Below are positions 41,487 to 52,000 of a stretch of DNA of 64,000 nt, one piece after another. The position numbers and the translations under genes were made by a program. The stretch covers positions 17,810,065 to 17,874,064 of the forward strand of contig OZ018416.1 of the NCBI GenBank assembly GCA_963969595.1, given 5' to 3'. The notes under the pieces are model-generated. The model did no database searches, had not been told where the DNA came from, and saw nothing but the letters and a program-made list of their open reading frames with translations. Each line of letters opens with the position of its first letter. The stretch's first letter is position 1. The DNA comes from Neckera pumila. Its lineage: Eukaryota; Streptophyta; Bryopsida; Hypnales; Neckeraceae.

Positions 41487-41910
41487 TCTCAATAGTGAGA
41501 TTGTTCTAGCAAGATATCTTAACCTTGTGAATTTTTCTTTATAAAAATTGAGTTCAAAAATAAATTCTACAAGTTATTTTTTCAAGAAGATGCTTTGATT
41601 GATTGAAAAATAAGATTGTCCATAACTTTCACATAATAAATCCAAATGGAATGAATCAAAGCTTTTCATGTGGATAAAATTACACCTATGAGATTCAAAT
41701 TTAAAAAAAATAAAAAAAATTTGTGTGGAGATTTTTGCCTATCGCTTTTGCTTGAGGGTATTGATTAAAATAAAAATATATATTTCTAGAAATCTAATGT
41801 ATTCTTCTATTTTTGTAAAAAAAATTCAAAAAATTATGATGAATATTAAGACCATAAGAACTTGCCTAAAATCCATTTGGTCCCTCGAGGAGACAATGGG
41901 ATTCTTGGGA
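41487..41910 (+). mobile_element. Truncated relative of element C (H)
   Basis: Aligns with the right half of element C (26935-27400). Shared wording includes TCAATAGTGAGATTGTTCTA against CCAATAGTGAGATTGTTTTA, AATTCTACAAGTTATTTTTT in both, AATAAGATTGTCCATAACTT in both, and GAGGAGACAATGGGA near the end. The right end is followed by TTAA (41911-41914). The left half is missing or replaced. Confidence 0.75.
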
Positions 41911-41989
41911 TTAAAAATTGAGAAGTATTTTTTTTTCTCCTCTAGAGACAAAGAATGGGCAGTGTGAAGGTTGAGAAGCCGTGGAAAAG

Positions 41990-42160
41990 ATTATCAAGCT
42001 GTGTCCATTCTCATTCTTTTAGCACACGGTGAAAAGGGGACTCAGTCACATTGCCTTCATAGAGAAGGCCTCCTATTGGCTCCTCTTTTCAAACACTCCA
42101 CACCTCCTCATTCTTCAGAGAAGCCTTAATTTCAGAGAAGGTGTGACAACTCCTAATAAA
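41990..42160. repeat. Dispersed repeat, related copy at about 780-950
   Basis: TTGGCTCCTCTTTTCAAAC, then CTCATTCTTCAGAGAAGCC and GAGAAGGTGTGACAA match the 780-950 stretch with moderate divergence. Boundaries and class unknown. Confidence 0.45.
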
Positions 42161-42702
42161 CATATTTCAATACTATCCAAATTTGACTCCAAAATTGGAT
42201 AATATGCTTCAAAATGACCTACACCTAAGGTAAAAGACCCCATTGAAGTCAAATGGCCCATGATGGACACCTAATGACCCCATTGTGGTTTTTCAAACCA
42301 CAATCAATGCCTTACATGGTAATTATGGAGTAATTAGTGACCTCAATAAGTAATCCCAACTCTTCAGTGTAAAATTCTTTGTAAAAATTGATTTTTTAAG
42401 TCTTCCATGTTTGAAAATGTTGTGACTTCATTGGACAGGAAGATGACCATATTGGATTCAGATTTTGTTGGTCATGAGGTAGCCTACAGACCCCTACGGG
42501 CTGATCACTTCAAAAATTCAAAGCTAATTCATACTTGGTCCAAAAACTATAATTTCAAATGTCCTCACTGTCTCTTACATTTATCTTTGTGTAGGAAAAA
42601 ATTTGAAAAATTTCAGCAATGGCATGAGGGCACACTTCTAATTCTAATCGTAATGGGGTCTTTTACCTTATCCCAAGTGATGGTCAGTTGATAGGACCTC
42701 CG

Positions 42703-42864
42703 ATGGAATCCATGCTCAAGGTTCAAAATTCAACTGCCCATTCTGACATTCCTCGCATGCATAGGGCTCCACGTGCCATGCTAGCTTTGTTTGCATGGGA
42801 ACTAACGGGTTTTGTTCCTCCACTTGTTCCTGATGGGGAAAAGGTCCATTATGATTTGCTATGA
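42703..42864 (+). other. Unrecognised 53-codon open frame of gene-like base composition
   Basis: A short frame reading MESMLKVQNSTAHSDIPR, then MHRAPRAMLALFAWELTG and FVPPLVPDGEKVHYDLL stands out from its AT-rich surroundings by balanced codon use and a Pro/Ala-containing sequence. No family is recognised and no splice partners are evident. It could be a fragment of a retroelement or gene exon. Confidence 0.2.
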
Positions 42865-43491
42865 TTGTATGGGGTCTAACCTAGTTGCAGCCCTTGAAGG
42901 CCATATGTTTAATAAATAAATAAAATTTAAAAGAAGAAGTTGGATAATCCAGGACGTGATATTAACGAGGTCTGCATGTGTGCAATACTTATCCTCGAGA
43001 TTACACTGACTGTAGTTTTGTGTGCATCCAAGTCTATGCCACATAGGCACTCAATCCTTATCACCCCGAACTCAAAAAGTGTTCAAGTTTTCTGACGTGG
43101 CATACCCACCAGACCCCCCACCAATCCTGATAGACTCCAAACTGCCACGTCAAGATTCCGTTTGAATGCGAATGCCACACAGTGGTGTGCCAAAAAGCGG
43201 TTTTTATTTTTCCTATGGAATGTTTGGCGAAACATTCTTGCTTTTCAGTGGAGAAAATCGCTGATTTGCTACCAAGTCTTGGAACTGTATTGCTCAAGTT
43301 TGGATGAATGTACATCATTTTGGATGAATAAATGAAATTTCATCCATAGATTGCAAGTTTCTTCCATTTCTATGGATGTAAAAAGCTTCATCTTTCTAGA
43401 AATTATCATTTTCTGCATTGCCTAAAATAAATGAAAAAAAACAAAAAAACTCCGGGTAGACGTGGCTCAAAACCTCGAGATTTTTATATTA

Positions 43492-44470
43492 GTCTTGATT
43501 GAACATAGGCATCCACAAATGCTAAGTTACAAAAACAAATGTTATTTGCAGACGAAACAATAGAATTTGACATTCAAAGGACCACCATTGTTGTGACCTC
43601 TGAAAAAATATGTAAAAAAGAACTGGCTACCACATTTGGCGTCCATGAAGAATTAACCCCTAAATGCCCAAACCCCCAATTTTTTGGCAACATAGCGATT
43701 TTGGGTAGCTCATTACAAATGGAATTTTTGTTTTTGTTTTCTTTGAAAATTTCATACAACATGTGCCCAAGGAATAGCTTTAAAGTCCAATAATTTTCAT
43801 AACTTTTGACTACATATTTAAAAAAATATTGCATGATATGTAATTTTTTGTGTTTAGCAAGCAACCCGGATTGCTCAGAAAACTTCTTTAAAATTCACTT
43901 TTAAAAAAAATAAGAATTTGAAATTTGTTCTCTAGATTTATATGTACGTAGAAAGCTTTGAATTATTCCATTTTGATTAATGTGATGAAAATTATGAGGA
44001 GTTTTAGTTTGCGGGTAGGTATAGAGTCTTTGAAAAACCATACTAGTATCCGCAAACTAAAACTCCTCATAACTTTCATCTCATTAATCAAAATGGAATG
44101 ATTCAATGCTTCCCACTTATATATATAACTAGATAACCAATTTCAATTTTTTATTTTGCAGATAAATGATTTTTAAAAGATATTTTTTAAATTGCCCAGG
44201 CTGCCCACTGAACAATAAAAATTACATATCATGCAATAACTTTTTAACCATGTAGTCAAAAGTTATAAAAATTGTTGGGCCTTAAAGTGGCACATATTGT
44301 GTGAAATTTTCAAAGAAAAAAATAAAAATTCCATTCATAGTGAGCTACCCCAAATCGTCATGTTGCCAAAATAACAGAGTTTTTACATTTAGGGATTAAC
44401 AAGTCACAACGACTCTCTGTTTATCGGCCCAAATGAAAAAGAGATTTGTTTGAATATATATGTCCTCTTG
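43492..44470 (-). repeat. Partial third copy of the 34.2-kb flank repeat, split by element G
   Basis: GCAGACGAAACAATAGAATT, CATTCAAAGGACCACCATTG and TGACCTCTG are the reverse complement of 34270-34345. After element G, AACAAGTCACAACGACTCTC and TGTTTATCGGC continue the same match (reverse complement of 34199-34233). This copy is more diverged than copies A and B are from each other. Confidence 0.8.
43657..44395. mobile_element. TTAA-type foldback element G, 739 bp
   Basis: Flanked by TTAA at 43653-43656 and 44396-44399. The whole element is an inverted repeat: the left arm to about 44014 pairs with the right arm from about 44048, leaving a loop of about 30 bases. The ends are CCCCTAAATGCCCAAAC on the left and, reverse-complemented, TCCCTAAATGTAAAAAC on the right, then TTTTTTGGCAACATAGCG against TATTTTGGCAACATGACG. 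Copy A of the host repeat has one TTAA (34230-34233) at exactly this point, so the empty site is known. Transcription across it would give a very long hairpin RNA. Confidence 0.9.
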
Positions 44471-45670
44471 AAGTAGTCTGCTCTTAAAGCAACCATTTAA
44501 GAACTAATTGCCTTTTTAGAGAAGCTAAACTCCTTGAAAAAAATTTGATAACTTTTTTGTAGAAGGAAAATGGAATTGGCATTAATCTAACCCAAGTCGT
44601 TTCATATTTTTTGGACCTTTGTAGAATTAGTTACAGAGTTGAAATTTTTGACATTGAAACGCACTGGTCATTGAAAGAGACCTCTTCTTTAAATGTACAC
44701 TGCTAGTACATTGAAGAAAGCACAATTATGCCTCTGTGTCAACGGGTTTTTTAGCGGCAAAAAATCGTCAAATTTTGCCCACCTTCTATGTACTTCAATT
44801 TTACTATGTGAATTAAAGGGGTAGAATTTTTTTGCTTAATTTCACTATTCTAGGAATTGTATTTAGCCATCTGGCCTTGAGCCAAAAGTTCACATCGCCG
44901 TTGAATTGGATAAGCGCTAGGCTGTAATCGCATATACTACTCTCATTAAGGTTATACATTCCAAATAAAATCGCCAAAACTTAGCCTTTAAATTACAACT
45001 TCTTGCATGCCTTAGTCTGGATTTCAACGTCCAATATAATGCGGTTGCCATGTTAGTCTCTTATACAAATAAATTAGGAGCCAAAACTTCTATCAAGGTT
45101 TGGTGCCCATAGCCATGATTTTGAAAGTTTCACTAACATATATCACCTATTTCCAAAAATGTTAACTACTATATTTTTCTTTTCATTATATTACTACTTT
45201 TATTTGTATTATTTATTTCTATTTTTATATACTGTCTTATTTTAGAATTTTCTAAACTAAAAACATTTTTATTATTACTTTATGTATCGGCTAGTATGAA
45301 AAGGAACATGCTTCTAATATATTTTATTTTCATTTGCCAATCATTTCTTTTTCATATTTCTATGAAGATTGTTAAACCGTACGCATAGGTCACTTTTGGC
45401 ACCTTACTGCCGAAATAGTTTAGTTTTTGAAATTTGACAATTTCGCAGTTTTGATTTGGATTTCTTGGCTTTTGGCACTTTGCTTTTTCTAATTTTTTGA
45501 CGCTCCCAATTTTGGATTGATTTTTTCTATTCATGCATGAATGTGATCTTTTTTCTAAATTTTCTCAAGAATAGATTATTTTCTTCTACTTATTTTCAAA
45601 ACTGTCCAATAGACTACCTTACCCGCCCTTACCCGAGCTGATATATTCTAACGGTACTAGACAGTAATTG
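44470..45670. other. AT-rich intergenic DNA
   Basis: No genes, paired termini or RNA genes recognised. Open frames are short and of low complexity. Confidence 0.4.
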
Positions 45671-45680
45671 ACACCCTTTA

Positions 45681-46178
45681 GACCATCTGCAATGCAATCA
45701 TGGTACATGGCCCAATATCGTTATAGCTAACTTTTGAATGCTAAATAATTAGAATTTGAAAATTGTCTTATTAGAAGAGCATCGGAAAGAACTTGGAGAA
45801 GGAACAAAAAAATTTCAAACGAGACATTAGACAAGTACTTCAAAAGCGAGGTACAAATATGAAATTATAGAGGTCTTAGCAAATCACAATTACCAAAGCA
45901 ACATTTGACCATTGACCTTCCACATTTGACGATTTTTAGAGGGTCAATGGTCAAATGTTGCTTTGGTAATTGTGATTTGCTAAGACCTCTATAATTTCAG
46001 ATTTGTACCTTGCTTTTGAAGTACTTGTCCAACGTCTAGTTTGAAATTTTTTTATTCCTTCTCCATGTTCTTTCCGTTGTGCTTCCAATAAGACAATTTT
46101 CAAATTCTAATTGTCTAGCATTCAAAAGTTAGCTATACCGATATTGGGCCATGTACCGTGACAGCATTGCAGATGGTC
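45681..46178. mobile_element. Large hairpin (foldback MITE), 498 bp, TTA-flanked
   Basis: Nearly the whole element is one inverted repeat: the left arm 45681-45917 pairs with 45942-46178 around a loop of about 24 bases. The ends are GACCATCTGCAATGC and GCATTGCAGATGGTC. TTA borders it on both sides (45678-45680, 46179-46181), a target duplication typical of PIF/Harbinger (Tourist-like) elements. Arm identity appears high over the entire length, for example TTAGCAAATCACAATTACCA against TGGTAATTGTGATTTGCTAA. A transcript would form a dsRNA suited to small-RNA production. Confidence 0.88.
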
Positions 46179-46199
46179 TTAGGCTGTCGGTGCCATTAA

Positions 46200-46422
46200 C
46201 CCCTAAATGTCGAGGAGGCCATAGAATGGTTGATGGATGACAAAGAATTAAACTCTACAAGACAGAAGTGCAACTATTCATCTTCAAAGTTTATTGTGAA
46301 AAGGAAAAATCTTCTATAGTAGGTTGACTTCCAATAGATACTTTTGAATATTTTAATGTAGACGATGTCACACGGTAATGAAACAGGATGATTTCCAGGG
46401 TCACCCCTTCGTCCTTTAAGGG
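46200..46422. mobile_element. TTAA-type element I, 223 bp
   Basis: Flanked by TTAA at 46196-46199 and 46423-46426. The left end is CCCCTAAATGTCGAGGAGG and the right end, reverse-complemented, is CCCTTAAAGGACGAAGGGG. It begins only about 15 bp after the 45681-46178 hairpin. No coding capacity. Confidence 0.7.
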
Positions 46423-46479
46423 TTAAGGGATTTAAGGCCATTGTGGATTCCAAAAGCCCCTCTATGCCCAAACCCAAGA

Positions 46480-47180
46480 TCCTCCGGGCAGCCGCGTCTC
46501 AAAACCACGTAAGTGTAGAAGCAATAGGCACGAATCGCCGGGTAGCCGCGGCTCAACTGCGGGTCGAATCGATCCCCGGGGGTATCGGCGGGTGAGCGCG
46601 ACGTCCCCTAGTAGTGGGGTTTAGGAGGCTGGCATTCCCTGGGGTTTTTAGGGACTGTGGCTGCAGTCCGGGATGCCATTTGGGTTCTTCCACTTGGAAA
46701 TTTGCGTCGCTTGTGGAAATCTCGTGTCTTCTTCGGCGAAGAGGATCGCCTGTACTGTCTATTTTGATTTGCCTTGCGCTGCGCTCCTGTTCGGCCTTGC
46801 TCTCCCGCCCGTCGTCCGTCGTCGTTGCTGCTCGCGATTGCGACTGCTGCCCCGCATGGGATTGTTCGATCGCCGACCCCCGCAATCGCTCTGCTCGCCC
46901 GCCTGCAGGTCAGTACGCTTCTCCTTCTTCTGCACCCTCGCATCCTTTTTTTTTTACCCTCTTGCAAATGTTTTCCCATTCTCTCGCAGCTTCTCAGTTC
47001 GTCTCGCGGGTCCGGGGTTTGGGCGGGCTGCTGTAGCGCGTGTGAATGGCGATGGAGGCCGTGTGGGCTACGGAGCCATGTTCGCGGTTCTCGTTGTGGT
47101 TTTAGACGTTGTAGTATTTGTTGTTTGGTGGTGGGCTTTCAGTGGCAGAACCTGTAACTGTTGTGTAAATCATTAACTAG
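46480..47180 (+). promoter_or_regulatory. GC-rich segment, probable promoter and leader exon
   Basis: A sharp rise in GC and CpG content (TCGTCCGTCGTCGTTGC, then CTCGCGATTGCG) with overlapping open frames on both strands, none resembling a protein. A donor-like GCCTGCAG followed by GTCAGTACG near 46908 resembles CACAGGTCAGTAC of the DUF810 leader. It may be the first leader exon of CARB, 2 kb further on, or belong to the DnaJ/RPL12 remnant at 47560; the sequence does not settle this. Confidence 0.4.
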
Positions 47181-47560
47181 ATTGTTTGGATTATTGCAAC
47201 GACTGCTATGCACCCGCTTCTTTAAAATGTTGGCGATCCTCATTTTGTATTAGACTGTTGGTTTGCAGTCATCTATCTTTTTTTCTTTCAAACTGTTGTA
47301 AATTTTTTTGGTTTTGGTATGTTTTGGAAGGGAAGAGTTTTGCTATTGGAATTGCGACGTTGTTTAGATTGGTGGCGAGAATTTTGGGAAGTTTTTTGGT
47401 TTCTAGGGCTTTGAAGTTGCGAAGGCAGAGGGAGAGGGAGAGTTGAGATTTAGGTCACCGTGCGGATATTCTTGTTTAGGATATTGTGGAGTTTTGGTGT
47501 ATTGCTGGTTCCTAGTTTTGGTGTAGCAGCTTTGGGGTTTAGCGATAGTTTTTTTCCAAC

Positions 47561-47680
47561 GTGGTGAAGGATACGGAGTATTATGAGGTTCTGGGAGTGC
47601 AACCTCCATTCCTTCGTCAGCCACCATGCCTCCCAAATTGGACCCGTCGCACATTGTCGAGGTCTATGTGCGCGTCACAG
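47561..47680 (+). pseudogene. Chimeric remnant: DnaJ N-terminal exon joined to RPL12 (uL11) first exon
   Basis: 47561-47605 reads VVKDTEYYEVLGVQP, the start of a J-domain (plant DnaJ proteins typically begin MVK(E/D)TEYY(E/D)VLGV), with GTG where ATG is expected. Directly downstream, in another frame, CCACC-ATG at 47626 opens MPPKLDPSHIVEVYVRVTG, the start of cytosolic ribosomal protein L12 (uL11), which ends at a GTACCT donor at 47681. The rest of either protein (the HPD-containing J domain; GEVGAASSLAPK and onward for L12) is not found downstream. Two unrelated first exons in 120 bp suggest captured or copied gene fragments. Confidence 0.6.
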
Positions 47681-47689
47681 GTACCTCTG

Positions 47690-48945
47690 CGTCTCTCAAC
47701 CGCTTCGGCAGTTCTCGTCTTTCTTCTGTTTTCTGGGACGAATCCTGGAGATGCCAAAATAGGGCTAGGTGGTCATGACCTCCAAAGTCTCCCAAATTGC
47801 GTTGGCTAGTAGTACACTGATCACGAGAGGCTTTGTACCCAAGTCTAATTATTTCCAAAAAACAAAATAATGTTTGTACCCATAAACTTGACTTAATTTT
47901 TTTTATAAACTTGGCATAGAATTGGTAACCTTACCTTGTTTTCCCGGAGAATTTGATACTTCGTGTTTTTGATGTTTCGGGACCTTCTGTTGTACGTCCT
48001 TTCCTCTCTAGCTGTGGTTTTGGCTGCAATCGCCAGTTTTCCGTTTTGATATGTGAATGTGATGGCCGAGTGTCCATAAAGCGACAGTTTAGAATATTGG
48101 CTTTTTTGTGTAGAAGAAGGTGCGGGAGCTTGAATGAATCAGTGCAGGTGATGTGAAACCTAGATCCAACGCCTACTGTCCGTGAGGATTTTCTAAAAGA
48201 GCTTTTTAAATCTGATGCACTGATTCCGGTTTTTCAAGTTCCTGGAGGGAGGTCTGAGGGAGGTCTGACGAAGGTCTTGTTGTCGACCTAAAGTGATGTG
48301 CTAGGTCTAGCACTGGGATGTGTGACTGCATTGGTCTATGCTCCATCGCGTTTGAGGCGAAAATGCGTCAAGTTCTTGAATAGGGTTGAGTGCTTGTACT
48401 CTTAGTAGGGATGCTACTGCTGCCGCTATCAAGAAGGCCAATTGTACTAGGGTCAGTCGTGAATCTCTTTCCATTTTTTCATATGTTGCCACAATCTTGC
48501 TACTCTGCGTTTTGGGGAACACCCGGTGCTGGTTGCCTACATGGACGCGATTTTATCCTTCTAAGTACACCATGCATTGCAATTACCTCCGTATCAGAAG
48601 GAATTTGAATAAGCATGAAAAAGAAATCGCTGTGTTGAGGATTTGCAACCCAGAGCATATTTGCAGCACAATCACCTCTTTCATCCTTGTTTTTTAGACG
48701 TAGTTCTTTTTTGTAGCAATTTCCGTTTAAGATATGATATTTGGTGCACACAAGAGGGGTTAGGGTTTCTTAATTTGCCGATTCTATGCCCTTGCCAACT
48801 GAAATTGTTGCTCATCGTTCTGTGAAATCAAAGTCAAAGTGTCATGTAGTCCTTGAGATCATCCGATGATGTGCAGATGAGTCTTAACTCCTCAAAAGAG
48901 GCAGTAACTGTCTGTAAACTCATTTGAAGTTTTTTTTCGTTGCAG
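47690..48945 (+). other. Spacer or leader intron before CARB
   Basis: No recognised coding sequence. It ends in a good acceptor, TTCGTTGCAG at 48945, so part or all of it may be a 5' leader intron of CARB. Confidence 0.4.
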
Positions 48946-49036
48946 GAGAGATTTTGTGAAGGCTTAGACCTCGGGAGTGATTTTTCAGGGCTGAGCGGAG
49001 GTTCTGAGGTTTAGGAGATCAACAGGAAGAAGCAAG

Positions 49037-52000
49037 ATGGTAGGGATTTGCAGCCACGGTGTTGTTACAGCTCAAATGCCGGCGCTGGAAGTCGCATCGA
49101 AGTCAGCGGTAGCAGCGAAAGGTGCCTCGCGCCATGCGAGCGTGGCGTCGCCCTTGCAGTCAGCATTCTTGGGAAACTCTGTGCCGGTATGCCATTCTGT
49201 GAGCTCCGCCTTTTCAAGGTGTGCAGTTTCTGTATCTGCTTCAGCAGCAGCGGGTGACAGTGGCTTCATTTCACGGAGAACGCCGGAGCCGGAGGTTTAC
49301 TTCTACAGCAGCAGCGCTCTAGGGCAGAGTGCGGCGGGCGGGAAACGTGTGAAGTGGGAGATTGGGAGTGTGGTGGGAGCCGAGAAGGAAGCAGCCGTCT
49401 CTGTGGATGCGCCATTTGCGTCGTGGAGCCATTTAGGGTTCGATGGCGGCAAGCGCAAAGACCTCAAGAAAATCCTCGTTCTAGGAGCAGGTGCTTTTGC
49501 TGACCTTTTATTGATTGAACTTCTTTCTTTTTTTCTGCGTTACGATGCATTACAATTTCGAATGCGACTTTTTCCAGCACTTCAAAATTTGCTTGTCCGT
49601 CGTCAAATTGAAAGTGGAACCCGATTAGGTGAAATGAAATTATAGTTTTCAAGAAAAGAGAATCAAGATTCCTCGTCCAATTGAATCTTTGATTGAATTT
49701 GTGTTAAACTATCAATAATTGAACATGGTGCACTGTATGATCTAATGCTGTTACTTTAACATTAATAACTTCAGCAATTTAGTTCGGGGTCTATATTGAT
49801 TTACAGCGATTGTCAATTTTCTGAGCTTTTGTTTATGTGATTTCGGTTAGTTTCCAAGGCTTTGGGATATTCAAAATAAATTTTCTGAAGTTCCTTTCCG
49901 TTTTTCAACTTTCTCATCCTGTGTTTTTTGCTGTTTTATTCCACAGGCCCTATTGTTATCGGCCAAGCATGTGAATTCGATTACTCAGGAACACAAGCGT
50001 GCAAGGCATTGAAGGAGGAAGGCTACGAAGTGATCCTTATTAACTCGAACCCGGCAACGATCATGACCGATCCCGAGACCGCTGATCGCACTTACATCAC
50101 CCCCATGACGCCAGAGCTTGTGGAAAAGGTGTTGGAAAAGGAGAGACCGGATGCAATTTTGCCCACTATGGGAGGACAAACTGCTCTTAATCTAGCTTGT
50201 GCTTTGGCCGAAAGTGGAGTACTGGAGAAGTACAACGTCGAATTGATAGGTGCTAAGTTAGATGCTATTCAGAAAGCGGAGGACAGAGACCTCTTCAAGC
50301 AAGCCATGGCTAAGATTGGAGTGAGGACTCCACCCTCAGGAATTGCACACACATTGGACCAATGCTTTGAAATTGCTGAAAAGATTGGTGAGTTTCCGCT
50401 AATTATTCGGCCCGCTTTCACCCTCGGTGGCACTGGAGGTGGCATTGCCTACAACAAAGAAGAGTTTGAGACCATCTGCAAAGCTGGATTGAGCGCAAGT
50501 GTAACCTCACAGGTGATTTCATGCAGCTAGTCGTATGCTTTGGTTGGATGAAAATATCATAGTGAATCAGTTTTCTGCGTGTATCTCACTTCCAACCCTG
50601 TGTATTTCAGTTAATTTCTTCAAAGCATGATGAGATTTTTAATTCAATGCATTTGCATGATTATGTATACACCTTGATATTTTCCCCGTGATTGGTAGCA
50701 CCTTTCAGATGCTTGTGGGGACGTGGACATATTGAATTTACACCGTCTTGAAATATTTAATCACTATCGATTTCCTTTTTCTTCACACCCGGCGGATACT
50801 GTGAACGACGAGTCCCTACCAATTAAAATACTGAAATGATTTTATGTACAGGTATTGGTAGAGAAGTCTCTCCTTGGCTGGAAAGAATACGAGCTGGAAG
50901 TGATGCGAGATTTGGCCGACAATGTGGTGATCATCTGTTCAATTGAAAATATTGATGCCATGGGTGTTCACACTGGAGATTCCATAACCGTGGCTCCTGC
51001 GCAAACGTTGACCGACAAAGAGTACCAACGCTTGCGGGTATGAATTTCTGACATGAAAGATATTTTTCGTGATGATGCCGTTAGTCCTTTGCCTTCTGTA
51101 GCTCTTCTTTATTATGGAGACGTATCTGATTTGGAAGTTGAAGATGCTTGTGAACTCTAACAATATTCAGTGTGCCTTCGAATGCAGGATCAATCGGTGG
51201 CAATCATTCGGGAGATTGGTGTAGAATGTGGAGGTTCCAATGTGCAATTTGCTGTAAACCCAAAGGATGGAGAGGTTATGATCATTGAGATGAATCCTCG
51301 AGTGTCTCGTTCTTCAGCGCTTGCGTCCAAAGCTACTGGTTTCCCAATTGCTAAAATGGCAGCCAAGCTTTCAGTGGGATACACACTCGATCAAATTCCA
51401 AATGATATCACCAGGAAGACCCCGGCCAGTTTTGAGCCTTCCATCGACTACGTTGTTACCAAGGTGCAGTTGTTACCCTTCTGAATTTGTTCTGTGACCT
51501 GTTTGAATTTTTAAATTTGAATGAAAGCCTGAAGTCGCGTTCAGATCTCTAATCATGATTTCGTGTTGAGATTGACAGATCAACTTACCTAGTGGTGTCT
51601 TTGTTTGGAATGGTGCAGATTCCACGATTTGCATTCGAGAAGTTTCCTGGTTCACAGCCCATTTTGACAACTCAAATGAAATCCGTGGGTGAAGCCATGG
51701 CTATGGGACGGACGTTTCAGGAATCCTTCCAGAAAGCGATGAGGTCTTTAGAGACGGGACACAATGGGTGGGGCTGTGAGAAGATAAAAGAGCTGGAATG
51801 GGACTGGGATAAAATTAAGTACAACCTGCGTGTACCTAACCCTGAGCGCATGTATTCTCTGTATGCGGCTATGAAGCGTGGGATGACGCAGGCTGAGATT
51901 CACGACTTGACATTTATCGATCCATGGTTCCTCTCGCAGCTGGGCGAACTGTTGGAAACCGAGAACTTTTTGGAAAGCGTTAAGTTGGGTGATCTCGGTA

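Noticed and set aside
46553..47176. Overlapping open frames of 110-167 codons on both strands
   Set aside because: Several frames are open at once in a GC-rich block, none resembles a known protein, and the compositions are Arg/Ser/Pro-rich as expected by chance; treated as promoter and leader DNA.
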